This document shows positions 8,167-16,489 of a DNA stretch of 64,000 nt, piece after piece. The position numbers and the translations under genes were made by a program. A model generated the notes under the pieces. It worked only from the letters and a program-made list of their open reading frames with translations. It was not told the origin of the DNA and did not search any database. Position 1 is the stretch's first letter. Each line of letters begins with the position of its first letter. Source of the stretch: Amaricoccus macauensis_A (lineage in GTDB: Bacteria > Pseudomonadota > Alphaproteobacteria > Rhodobacterales > Rhodobacteraceae); the NCBI RefSeq assembly GCF_049800915.1, contig NZ_JBNAFY010000007.1, positions 186,001 to 250,000 of the forward strand. The letters are read 5' to 3'.

Positions 8167-8295
8167 GATAAACAAAATATTAACGACAGCGAATACATCA
8201 ACAGAATGTTAAGGCACTACACTGATGCTTCTCAACTCCCAAATTCTACTGGAAGCCGGAAAAATGCCAGTGATGTCACACTCGTGGTAGCGTGC

Positions 8296-9300
8296 CTATT
8301 CACCTGTACTTTGCTCTCGCGCTCGTTCCGCCTCAATCCGGCGCCAAACGGCGACATTCGCGTTATGCTCCGCAAGCGTCCTCGCGAACGCATGACCGCC
8401 AGTGCCATCGGCCACGAAATAGATATAGTCTGTCGATGCCGGATGAGCCGAAGCTTCGATGGCTTCCTTGCCCGGGTTCGCGATAGGCGTGGGTGGCAAC
8501 CCCGGAATGACGTAGGTATTGTACTCGGTCGGTGCCGCCAACTCGCTCCGCCGCAGTCCCCGCCCCAGACTGCCCTCACCCCTCGTAATTCCGTAGATTA
8601 CCGTCGGGTCGGTTTGAAGGCGCATTCCCAGGTTGAGCCGGTTCACGAAGACGCTGGCCACTTGGTCGCGCTCCTCGGAAACGCCTGTCTCGCGCTCGAC
8701 AATTGAGGCGAGGATGAGTAGCTCGCGCGGCGTCTGAAGGGGCAGGCCATCGGCGCGGCCGGCCCACGCCTTAGCGAGTATCTCGTCCTGCAGCGCCTGC
8801 ATCCGCTCGATAAGCTCTTGTCGATCGTCGCCCTTCTGGAAGTCGTAGCCTGCCGGTGCGAGCGAGCCCTCGGGCGGAATTTGCGTGATCTCACCCGTTA
8901 GTTCTTCGCGAGCCTTCAGCATTTCCACGACCTGCCAACTGGTCCAGCCCTCCGGAACCACGATCTGGCGAATCACATTGCCGCCTCGATTGAGCTGCTG
9001 GAGAATTTCCTCCATTGAAGCACCGGCCTCGAACTCGTATTCCCCGAACCGAAGGCCGCCGTCGAGCTTGTTGTAACGGGCCGCGACCCGAAACATTGAG
9101 GCACTCTCGATCGCGCCGGCTTCTTCGAGCCTGTCCGTCACCCGTGAGAATGTCTCCCCGGAAGCCACCTCGAATCGCAAAGGTTCGGACAGCGGTCCGG
9201 GATCCCGGTAGATGGTCTTTGCCCAGGTCACCAAGCCAAAGACGGCAACGAGAGCAACGACGATCAGGGTCAGGGCATTGGCCGCGACATGGCGCATCAT
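8296..9300 (-). CDS. mltG: endolytic murein transglycosylase MltG (YceG-like)
   Basis: Inner-membrane lytic transglycosylase that cuts nascent glycan strands and sets their length. Residues about 4-26 are one membrane segment (ANALTLIVVALVAVFGLVTWA), followed by a LysM-like N-terminal domain and the catalytic domain with LASIVERETG, where the first Glu is the expected catalytic residue. Further family patterns are RLNLGMRLQTDPTVIYG and YNTYVIPGLPPTPIANPG. At 334 residues it is of normal length. It starts ten bases after fabF, a common alphaproteobacterial arrangement. Confidence 0.93.
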   Translation of the reverse strand: MMRHVAANALTLIVVALVAVFGLVTWAKTIYRDPGPLSEPLRFEVASGETFSRVTDRLEEAGAIESASMFRVAARYNKLDGGLRFGEYEFEAGASMEEILQQLNRGGNVIRQIVVPEGWTSWQVVEMLKAREELTGEITQIPPEGSLAPAGYDFQKGDDRQELIERMQALQDEILAKAWAGRADGLPLQTPRELLILASIVERETGVSEERDQVASVFVNRLNLGMRLQTDPTVIYGITRGEGSLGRGLRRSELAAPTEYNTYVIPGLPPTPIANPGKEAIEASAHPASTDYIYFVADGTGGHAFARTLAEHNANVAVWRRIEAERAREQSTGE

Positions 9301-9309
9301 GTGATCGGA

Positions 9310-10569
9310 TCAATCCGGTTTGCGCAAAACGAGCGAGGCATTGGTGCCACCGAAGCCGAAAGAATTCGACAGTGCCACATCTATCTTCCGGTGAACGGCC
9401 TTGTTCGCAGCCAAATCGATCGGGGTCTCGACCGATGGATTCTCGAGATTGATCGTCGGCGGCGCAACCTGATCTCGCAAGGCCAAAACACAGAAGATCG
9501 CCTCAACGGCACCCGCTGCCCCGAGCAGATGCCCGATCGAAGATTTGGTGGAGGACATCGTCACCTGCCCGGCCGCGTCACCAAGCACCCGCTCAGCTGC
9601 GGCCAGCTCGATCGTGTCTGCCATTGTCGAAGTGCCGTGTGCGTTCACGTAGTCGATGTCGGAAGGCTTGAGCCCCGCGCTCGCAATGGCTGCGCGCATC
9701 GAGCGCTCTGCACCATTGCCGTCCTCCGACGGGGCAGTGATGTGATACGCGTCACCTGAAAGCCCGTATCCGATGACTTCGGCATAAATCTTGGCGCCGC
9801 GCGCCTTAGCGTGCTCGTATTCCTCGAGCACAAGCACACCCGCGCCTTCGCCCATCACGAAGCCGTCACGATCCTTGTCGTAAGGCCGGCTCGCTCGCTT
9901 TGGGTCATCATTGTAGGATGTCGAAAGCGCCTTGCAGGCCGCGAACCCCGCGATACCAAGTTCGCAAATCGCGGCTTCGGCGCCGCCGGCGACCATGACA
10001 TCGGCATCGCCATAGCCGATGAGCCGTGCGCCGTCGCCGATTGCGTGAGCGCCGGTCGAACAGGCGGTTACGACCGAATGATTCGGCCCTTTGAAGCCAT
10101 ATTTGATCGAAACCTGGCCGGAGCAGAGATTGATGAGGCTTCCCGGGATGAAGAACGGCGAGACACGTCTCGGCCCCTTCTCCTTCAGAATGAGAGTCGT
10201 CTCCGCAATCGTCGTCAGCCCGCCGATTCCCGAGCCGATGATAACCCCGGTGCGCTCACGCTCTTTCTCGCCCTCGGGCTTCCAACCGGCATCCGTCACG
10301 GCCTGCTCAGCAGCAGCCAAAGCATAAAGAATGAACGGGTCGATTTTCCGCCGTTCCTTGGCGGCAACCCACTCGTCCGGGTTGAACGTACCGTCCTGCC
10401 CGTCTCCCAACGGGATCTCACACGCAATATGGCAAGCCAGATGGCTGGCGTCGAACTTCTGAATCTTACCGGCGCCGGACTGACCTTCCAGTAGCCGGCT
10501 CCAAGTCTCCTCGACTCCACTCGCAAGCGGAGAGACCATTCCAAGACCAGTTATGACGACGCGCCGCAT
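9310..10569 (-). CDS. fabF: 3-oxoacyl-ACP synthase II (FabF)
   Basis: Beta-ketoacyl-ACP synthase II, 419 residues, which elongates acyl-ACP with malonyl-ACP. The nucleophile is Cys170 in VVTACSTGAHAIG. The two catalytic His lie in NAHGTSTMADTIE and in KSSIGHLLGAAGA. The C-terminal NSFGFGGTNASLV is standard. It follows acpP behind a strong terminator, so it is probably transcribed partly from its own promoter in the 170-base spacer. Confidence 0.97.
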   Translation of the reverse strand: MRRVVITGLGMVSPLASGVEETWSRLLEGQSGAGKIQKFDASHLACHIACEIPLGDGQDGTFNPDEWVAAKERRKIDPFILYALAAAEQAVTDAGWKPEGEKERERTGVIIGSGIGGLTTIAETTLILKEKGPRRVSPFFIPGSLINLCSGQVSIKYGFKGPNHSVVTACSTGAHAIGDGARLIGYGDADVMVAGGAEAAICELGIAGFAACKALSTSYNDDPKRASRPYDKDRDGFVMGEGAGVLVLEEYEHAKARGAKIYAEVIGYGLSGDAYHITAPSEDGNGAERSMRAAIASAGLKPSDIDYVNAHGTSTMADTIELAAAERVLGDAAGQVTMSSTKSSIGHLLGAAGAVEAIFCVLALRDQVAPPTINLENPSVETPIDLAANKAVHRKIDVALSNSFGFGGTNASLVLRKPD

Positions 10570-10688
10570 GTGAATTCCGTTAGCCCTTGCTCAAGTCCAA
10601 CCCCTGTACCCCAAAAGGCAATTGCCCGACAAGCCTGCATGCAAAAGACCGCCCACAGACTCCTTCGAACCACTCTCAGGAACCGGAC

Positions 10689-10715
10689 AAAAAACGGCGC
10701 CCCAGAAGGGCGCCG
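10689..10715 (-). terminator. intrinsic terminator after acpP
   Basis: CGGCGCCC at 10695-10702 pairs perfectly with 10708-10715 around a five-base loop. On the minus strand it is followed by six T (10689-10694). It sits 27 bases after the acpP stop. It would end most acpP transcripts and thereby uncouple the abundant carrier protein from fabF. Confidence 0.88.
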
Positions 10716-10741
10716 GATACAGAATCGGTCTGATCTAAGGA

Positions 10742-10981
10742 TCAGGACTCTGCATTCTCCGAGATGAACTTGACCGCGTCGCCGTAGGTCTGAATCGTCT
10801 CGGCGGCATCATCCGGAATTTCGATACCGAACTCTTCTTCGAACGCCATCACCAGCTCGACCGTATCGAGGCTGTCTGCGCCCAGATCGTCGATGAACGA
10901 CGCACCTTCGGTGACCTTCTCCTCGTCAACGGAGAGGTGGTCCACAACGATCTTTTTTACGCGCTCTGCGATATCGCTCAT
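10742..10981 (-). CDS. acpP: acyl carrier protein AcpP
   Basis: Fatty acid acyl carrier protein, 79 residues, very acidic. The phosphopantetheine attachment site is Ser37 in DLGADSLDTVELVM, and helix II/III follow normally (FEEEFGIEIPDDAAETIQT). It lies between fabG and fabF in the usual order. It has its own candidate promoter upstream (11146-11173) and a strong terminator downstream, which suits high expression. Confidence 0.98.
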   Translation of the reverse strand: MSDIAERVKKIVVDHLSVDEEKVTEGASFIDDLGADSLDTVELVMAFEEEFGIEIPDDAAETIQTYGDAVKFISENAES

Positions 10982-11145
10982 AACTTGTCTTCCTCTTTTG
11001 CCTGCTATCCGGCCAAGCTCTACAGTTTTCGTTCTGTATCGACGGCCCGGCGTGCCCGAAAAGGCGATCCCACATTGTTCCGGACGACTCCGCTCCGCAG
11101 ATCTCTTGTCGCTACGGGAAGGCCGCCCCCCTTCAACTCGCGCGG

Positions 11146-11173
11146 CCTATATCACAACCAATGCCAGTGGCAA
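11146..11173 (-). promoter_or_regulatory. candidate acpP promoter
   Basis: On the minus strand TTGCCA (11168-11173) is followed after 16 bases by TATAGG (11146-11151), about 165 bases before the acpP start in the 230-base fabG-acpP spacer. It is a moderate match to the sigma-70 consensus. A separate acpP promoter is common in fab clusters. The long leader contains no other gene. Confidence 0.45.
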
Positions 11174-11211
11174 ATGCTAATGCAAAGGGGCCCCCGTAGC
11201 TTATCCAAGGC

Positions 11212-11949
11212 TCAGATCATCGCCATTCCACCGTTCACATGCAATGTCTGACCGGTAATATAAGCTGCTTCTTCAGAGGCCAGGTAAGCAACCGCCGCGC
11301 CGATTTCATCCGCCGAGCCCATTCGGCCGGCAGGAATCTTTTCCAATGTCTTCGCTTTCTGGTCGTCCGTCAGGGCCTCGGTCATGGCGGTCGTGATAAA
11401 ACCGGGTGCCACACAGTTCACGGTAATGCCGCGTCCAGCGACCTCGGCGGCGATCGATTTGGACATGCCGATGATCCCCGCTTTCGTCGCAGCGTAGTTC
11501 GCCTGCCCCGGATTACCCGTCACGCCGACGACGGACGAGATGTTGATGATACGACCCCAGCGCGCCTTCATCATGCCACGCATCACACTGCGTGAAAGCC
11601 GCATCGCGCTCGTCAAGTTCACGGCCAGAACGGCGTCCCAGTCCGCATCCGACATCCGCATGAAGAGCTGATCCCGAGTGATTCCGGCATTGTTCACGAG
11701 AACCTCGAGCCCGCCGATCGCTTCCGTCGCCAATTTGGGTAAGGATGCGACGGCCTCCGCATCGCTGAGATTGCAAGGGACGGCCACGGCGCCCTCCCCG
11801 AGTTCGGAAGCAAGAGCCTCGAGCGGCTCGACCCGGGTCCCCGATAAGGCAACTTTCGCGCCCTGAGCGTGCAGGGCCCTTGCTATCGCACCGCCGATTC
11901 CACCGGATGCACCGGTTATCAACGCGTGTTTTCCAGCCAGATCAAACAT
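11212..11949 (-). CDS. fabG: 3-oxoacyl-ACP reductase (FabG)
   Basis: NADPH-dependent short-chain reductase of fatty acid synthesis, 245 residues. The nucleotide motif is TGASGGIGGAIA near residue 12. The catalytic Ser and Tyr are in NISSVVGVTGNPGQ and NYAATKAG. The end YITGQTLHVNGGM is typical of FabG. The start at 11949 (MFDLAGKHALITG) is preferred over 12012, and it overlaps the fabD stop by eight bases. Confidence 0.96.
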   Translation of the reverse strand: MFDLAGKHALITGASGGIGGAIARALHAQGAKVALSGTRVEPLEALASELGEGAVAVPCNLSDAEAVASLPKLATEAIGGLEVLVNNAGITRDQLFMRMSDADWDAVLAVNLTSAMRLSRSVMRGMMKARWGRIINISSVVGVTGNPGQANYAATKAGIIGMSKSIAAEVAGRGITVNCVAPGFITTAMTEALTDDQKAKTLEKIPAGRMGSADEIGAAVAYLASEEAAYITGQTLHVNGGMAMI

Positions 11950-12892
11950 TTGCGCCCCCAATCTTTTCAACGAATCCCGCGACATCGGCGGGCTTTCCGA
12001 CAGCCGCAACATCTGCCTGCCGCGAAATCCGGCGAATCATTCCCGAAAGTGCCTTGCCGGCGCCGACCTCGACGAACTGCTCCACCCCGTTGTCGGACAT
12101 CCAGGCCACGCTCTCGCGCCAGCGGACCCGTCCTGTGATCTGCTCCACCAGCAACAGCCGGATCACATCCGGATCGGTGACGGCCTCGGCCCTAACGTTC
12201 GCCACCAACGGAACGCTGGGCGAGTTGATCTGAATCCCGGAAAGAGCTTCCGCCATAGCATTAGCCGCAGGCTGCATCAGCGCACAATGGAATGGCGCGC
12301 TCACCGGCAGGAGCATTGCGCGTTTCGCGCCACGCTCCTTGGCAAGGGCAGCAGCACGTTCGACCGCCGATCTCGCGCCCGAAATCACCACCTGCCCCGG
12401 GTCATTGTCATTCGCCGCCTGGCAGACCTCCCCTTCGGCTGCATCCGCCGCGACCCCTTCGACTGCGGCCAGATCTAGCCCCAGAACGGCCGCCATCGCG
12501 CCTTCACCCACCGGCACGGCCTGTTGCATGGCCTGCCCGCGAAGGCGCAGCATCCGGGCGGTATCTGCAAGCCCCATCGCGCCTGTCGCGCATAGCGCCG
12601 AATACTCGCCAAGCGAATGCCCAGCCACGTAGGCGGCGGTGGATACCGGCACACCCTCGGCCTCGAGCGCCTTCATGGCCGCCATAGAGGTCGCCATGAG
12701 AGCCGGCTGGGCGTTCTGCGTGAGCGTGAGTTCCTCTGCCTCACCTTCCCAGATCAGGGCGGAAAGCTTTTCGCCCAGCGCCTCGTCCACTTCCTCGAAC
12801 ACGGCACGGGCAACGGGATAAGAATCGGCAAGTTCTTTGCCCATTCCAATGACCTGCGCACCCTGGCCGGGGAACACGAAAGCTCGTTTCAT
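11942..12892 (-). CDS. fabD: malonyl-CoA:ACP transacylase (FabD)
   Basis: Loads malonyl groups onto AcpP, 316 residues. The start MKRAFVFPGQGAQVIGMG, the nucleophile Ser93 in GHSLGEYSAL, and the His in PVSAPFHCALM are the family signatures. The C-terminal QFVEVGAGKALSGM is also conserved. It is the first fatty acid gene of the cluster, 69 bases after truA, and overlaps fabG. Confidence 0.96.
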   Translation of the reverse strand: MKRAFVFPGQGAQVIGMGKELADSYPVARAVFEEVDEALGEKLSALIWEGEAEELTLTQNAQPALMATSMAAMKALEAEGVPVSTAAYVAGHSLGEYSALCATGAMGLADTARMLRLRGQAMQQAVPVGEGAMAAVLGLDLAAVEGVAADAAEGEVCQAANDNDPGQVVISGARSAVERAAALAKERGAKRAMLLPVSAPFHCALMQPAANAMAEALSGIQINSPSVPLVANVRAEAVTDPDVIRLLLVEQITGRVRWRESVAWMSDNGVEQFVEVGAGKALSGMIRRISRQADVAAVGKPADVAGFVEKIGGANV

Positions 12893-12961
12893 CCCGAACG
12901 TCTCCCTTTTGGTGCCGTCCTCACTAGCCGGTGATGTCGGCCCACGTCCAGCCCTTTAGGG

Positions 12962-13744
12962 TCAGGCATTCCCAGCTATGCCGAAAGGGTCCTCGGGATA
13001 TCCGACGCTGACGAGGGACAAACCATCGGGCGGACACACAGGGCCGCAGGCCGCGCGGTTGCGGGCTTCCAGCGCTTCGGCCACGCGCGCGGGAGGCCAG
13101 GCCCCGGCCCCGACGCGCTCCAGGGTGCCGACGATGCTGCGCACCTGGTTGTGGAGAAACGACCGCGCCTCAAGCCGGAACCGGAACGCCTGACCGGCGG
13201 GATAGGGCACTTCGTCAATCTCTATAATATCAAGTGTTTTCAGTGGACTATCCGCCTGACACATGGTCGAACGAAAGGTCGTGAAATCATGCCGGCCGAC
13301 AAGATGCCTGGCCCCCGCCCGCATGGCCTCCAGGTCCAGCGGACGGTTCACGCGCCAGGCAAAACCGGCATCGCGCACCAGCGGCGCACGTCTGGAAACG
13401 ATACAGAAACGGTATTCCCGAAGTATGGCCGAAAATCGGGCGTGAAATTCATCCGACACTTCCGCCGCGGCCACCACGGCTACCGGATGCGGCCGCAAAT
13501 GCGCGTTGAGCGCCTCGCGCAACCGTTCGGGATCCCACACCCTAGCCATGTCAAGATGTGCGACCTGACCATCGGCATGAACGCCGGCATCCGTCCGGCC
13601 AGCCCCGTTGACGGCGGGCCCAGACGGATCGAGACGCGCCGCTGCCGCCTCTAAAGCTCCCTGAACGCTCGGATGGTCCGCCTGGCGCTGCCAGCCGGAA
13701 AAGGGCCGGCCGTCATATTCGATTTTCAGTGCATATCTCGGCAT
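12962..13744 (-). CDS. truA: tRNA pseudouridine(38-40) synthase TruA
   Basis: Modifies uridines 38-40 in the anticodon arm of tRNAs, 260 residues. The catalytic Asp is Asp52 in NGAGRTDAGVHADGQ. The N-terminal IEYDGRPFSGWQRQ and the pattern FRLEARSFLHNQVRSIVG are typical. The length is normal. It is the most upstream gene of the minus-strand block and is divergent from the GNAT gene. Confidence 0.96.
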   Translation of the reverse strand: MPRYALKIEYDGRPFSGWQRQADHPSVQGALEAAAARLDPSGPAVNGAGRTDAGVHADGQVAHLDMARVWDPERLREALNAHLRPHPVAVVAAAEVSDEFHARFSAILREYRFCIVSRRAPLVRDAGFAWRVNRPLDLEAMRAGARHLVGRHDFTTFRSTMCQADSPLKTLDIIEIDEVPYPAGQAFRFRLEARSFLHNQVRSIVGTLERVGAGAWPPARVAEALEARNRAACGPVCPPDGLSLVSVGYPEDPFGIAGNA

Positions 13745-13874
13745 GTCGCGGCCCTACCCCGCAATGACGCCATTGCCAAGACCCCGTCGCGAGGATCACG
13801 GCCGCACCTGCCGCGGCATTGCCCCGCCCCCGCAGAAGCGGCACCTTGCAGGTCACGAAACCGAAGGAGTGCGC

Positions 13875-14321
13875 ATGATCCGTCAAGCCAGCCTCAGTGA
13901 TGTTCCCAACTTACGGAACTGCGCCGAACGCGCATTCGCCCGCTACGTTCCGCTGATCGGGCGCAGACCGGCCCCGATGGATGCGGATTTCACCGCACAG
14001 ATCGCGAGGGGCCAGGTTCACGTCTCCGTCGCGGCGCAAGGCGCCTTCCAAGGATATGTGGTCTTCTTTCCAATCGGCGGGCACATGCACCTGGAAAGCG
14101 TCGCGGTGCTCCCGGAAGCTGCCGGCAAAGGTGTGGGAAGATCGCTCATCGCATTCTGCGAGGAATGCGCACGCGCACAGGGCATCGGGGCCGTTCACGT
14201 TTACACGAACGAAAAAATGGAGGGAAACCTGACCCTCTACCCTCGGCTTGGCTACACCGAAGCAGAGCGCCGCGAGGAAGATGGCTTTCACCGGGTCTAC
14301 TTCGAGAAGCATCTCGGATAG
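13875..14321 (+). CDS. GNAT family N-acetyltransferase
   Basis: A 148-residue acetyl-CoA-dependent acetyltransferase of unknown substrate. The fold is visible from MIRQASLSDVPNLRNCAERAF, the strand HLESVAVLPEAAGKGVGRSLI with the acetyl-CoA binding Q/R-x-x-G-x-G-like loop (AAGKGVGRSL), and LYPRLGYTEAERR. The ATG at 13875 has AAGGAG six bases upstream. A longer frame starting near 13743 lacks this site and would overlap truA. No neighbour suggests a substrate. Confidence 0.88.
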   Translation: MIRQASLSDVPNLRNCAERAFARYVPLIGRRPAPMDADFTAQIARGQVHVSVAAQGAFQGYVVFFPIGGHMHLESVAVLPEAAGKGVGRSLIAFCEECARAQGIGAVHVYTNEKMEGNLTLYPRLGYTEAERREEDGFHRVYFEKHLG

Positions 14322-14665
14322 CCTGCTGTACCCCTGCCCTCTGAGGCGGATTTCACATGCAGATTTCCGCCACCAATCGCATTTGGTGTATCTGCCCTGT
14401 TGATATACCCTTTACGCGAAGAACCGTCTCCGCTATCCCGTCGCTGGAATGGTTAACGTTCGACCCGGCCTTCCAGAGCCACGGACTGACCCGGCACGCA
14501 AGCTCATCTGCTAGCCGCCACCCCCTTGCAGAAACTGACACAGGAATGCCCCGGTAAAGCCACCGGACAGCATCGGCAAGCAGCTGCGTTCCTTTTTGGG
14601 GTGCTTAGGCAGCGTGTATCCGGATGTTGTCTCGCAAGCCGCCAGCAGGGCCAAGAGAGCACGCC
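14322..14665. other. spacer upstream of the siderophore operon
   Basis: No gene is seen in this 344-base stretch. It must contain the promoter of the asb-like operon, but no strong -35/-10 pair was found. No obvious Fur, RirA (TGA-N9-TCA) or Irr-type site was recognised by eye. A moderately AT-rich section lies near 14385-14460. Confidence 0.5.
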
Positions 14666-16489
14666 ATGTCGACACATCTGGTGGACGCCCCTGCACCACC
14701 GCCTCACGCAACCGCCCAGCGCGCAACTCTGCAAGCCTTTCTCAACTGCTACCTCCGGGAGGTGAATCCGGGCGTGCTTCTGCCCGCGCCTGCCTACAAC
14801 GGCGGACAGCGATTGCTAGAAATCCCTCTGCCTGAACGCCGGATGCGCCTGCGCATCACGCTTGAATATCATTCCCTGACCGGCCCGCATCGGATCAGCG
14901 ACATCCGGCTGCGTCACGATCTGGAGGATGTCTGGCAAATCGCCGCCCCGGTCGAGGCGCTGACGCTTCTCGTGCAGGACACCTGCCGCAGGCATGGCGG
15001 AGGGCCCAACTGCGACGGGATGGCCACGCTTCTGCACCGAATCCTCGAAAGCAACGGGGAAATCGGGACCCTCTGCGCACATCGCTGCGGTCGCAACGAC
15101 ACCGGAAGCCGAGATTTCCTGTCAGCGGAGCGCGCGCTCGTGTTCGGACACTGGCTGCATCCGACCCCGAAGAGCCGCGACGGGATGACCGGCTGGCAGG
15201 CGCGTGCTTATGCGCCGGAGTTCTGTGGCAGTTTCCAGCTTCGCTTCCTTGCGGTGGAAAGATCGCTCATGCGCTCTGGGTCTTCGCTTGGTCGCGATGC
15301 CGAAGCACTCGTTCGGGAGGTTCCGGGTATCGCGGACCGCTTCGAAATAGAGGCGAACGAGGCGCTTCTGCCGGTTCACCCGCTCCAGATGGAGGCGCTC
15401 CGCCTTGATCCGGAAATCGAGACCGAATTTCAGAGGGGCCGGCTGCGCGACCTCGGCGCCGCGGGTTGCCGGTTCGCGGCCACATCTTCGGTTCGAACGC
15501 TCTACGCGCCGGAATGCCCCTGGATGCTCAAGTTCTCGCTTCCCGTTCGCATCACGAATTCGCTGCGGACCAACCTCCGCCACGAACTGGCCGCAGGGGT
15601 CGTAATGTCACGCCTCATTCGCCGCCTCGATTTTCATGAGGTCGAGCCCCGGTTCCGCATCATTGACGATCCGGCGTGGTTGACGGTGGAACGCCCCAAC
15701 CGCGCCGAAAGCGGCTTCGAGGTCATCTTCCGCCAGAACCCCTTCCTCGCCGAAGCGGGTAGCCCAGCCGGCTTCGGCATCGTGAACATTGCAGCCCTGA
15801 CCGCCGAGCCCTTGCCGGGCCAGACGTCGATGCTCTCCCTTGTGGTAGATGACCTCGCGAGAACTCTTTCCGAAACGGCTGAGACCGCTGCCCTCCGGTG
15901 GTTCGACGCCTACCTCGATTGTATGCTGCGCCCGATCCTCACGCTCTTCGAGCGGCACGGAATCGCGCTCGAGGCGCATCAGCAGAACATTCTCCTCGAT
16001 ATCAGCGGCGGCGTCCCCTCGCGCTGCTATTTCCGCGACAATCAGGGGTATTACGTTGCGGAAAGTCGGCTCACCGACCTAGCCGAGATTGCTCCCGGCA
16101 TCGGGGATATCGCCGCACTCAGCTTCCCGGACGGGGAAATCCACGAGCGTTTGTGCTACTATCTCGTGGTCAATCAGATCTTCGCCGTGATCAGCCGCCT
16201 CGGAGCAGAAGGGCTTGCTCCAGAAGCCCTGCTGGTCGACCGGCTTGCTGCGATTCTGGAAGAAGCGGCCAGCCGTTATCCCGGTCCGGGCGGCGATTTC
16301 GCCAGATTCGTGCTTCTGACCCCGCATCTCAGCGCCAAGGCCAACCTGCTGACCCGTCTGCATGGTATCGACGAACTCGAAGCTCCCGGTGAAAAGGCCG
16401 TCTATGTGCGACTGCCCAACCCGGTCAGCGCACGCCGGACGCAGGCCGCCGCGGAAGAGCACACGGAGGTTGCCCGTGCCCGCGCTTGA
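14666..16489 (+). CDS. asbA: AsbA-like NIS siderophore synthetase (IucA/IucC family)
   Basis: NRPS-independent siderophore synthetase of 607 residues that would join citrate and a polyamine (spermidine in petrobactin) using ATP. Family hallmarks are HPLQMEAL, the ATSSVRTLYAP segment, KFSLPVRITNSLRT, and the C-terminal FhuF-like part with IALEAHQQNILLD. The ATG at 14666 (MSTHLVDAP) is chosen over 14624. It is the first gene of five in the same order as Bacillus asbABCDEF. Assignment as AsbA rather than AsbB rests on order and family, and the exact amine is not shown by sequence. Confidence 0.88.
   Translation: MSTHLVDAPAPPPHATAQRATLQAFLNCYLREVNPGVLLPAPAYNGGQRLLEIPLPERRMRLRITLEYHSLTGPHRISDIRLRHDLEDVWQIAAPVEALTLLVQDTCRRHGGGPNCDGMATLLHRILESNGEIGTLCAHRCGRNDTGSRDFLSAERALVFGHWLHPTPKSRDGMTGWQARAYAPEFCGSFQLRFLAVERSLMRSGSSLGRDAEALVREVPGIADRFEIEANEALLPVHPLQMEALRLDPEIETEFQRGRLRDLGAAGCRFAATSSVRTLYAPECPWMLKFSLPVRITNSLRTNLRHELAAGVVMSRLIRRLDFHEVEPRFRIIDDPAWLTVERPNRAESGFEVIFRQNPFLAEAGSPAGFGIVNIAALTAEPLPGQTSMLSLVVDDLARTLSETAETAALRWFDAYLDCMLRPILTLFERHGIALEAHQQNILLDISGGVPSRCYFRDNQGYYVAESRLTDLAEIAPGIGDIAALSFPDGEIHERLCYYLVVNQIFAVISRLGAEGLAPEALLVDRLAAILEEAASRYPGPGGDFARFVLLTPHLSAKANLLTRLHGIDELEAPGEKAVYVRLPNPVSARRTQAAAEEHTEVARARA

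Noticed and set aside
14322..14665. Fur, RirA or Irr box upstream of the siderophore operon
   Set aside because: No TGA-N9-TCA or Irr-like palindrome was found by eye. A matrix search would be needed to settle it.
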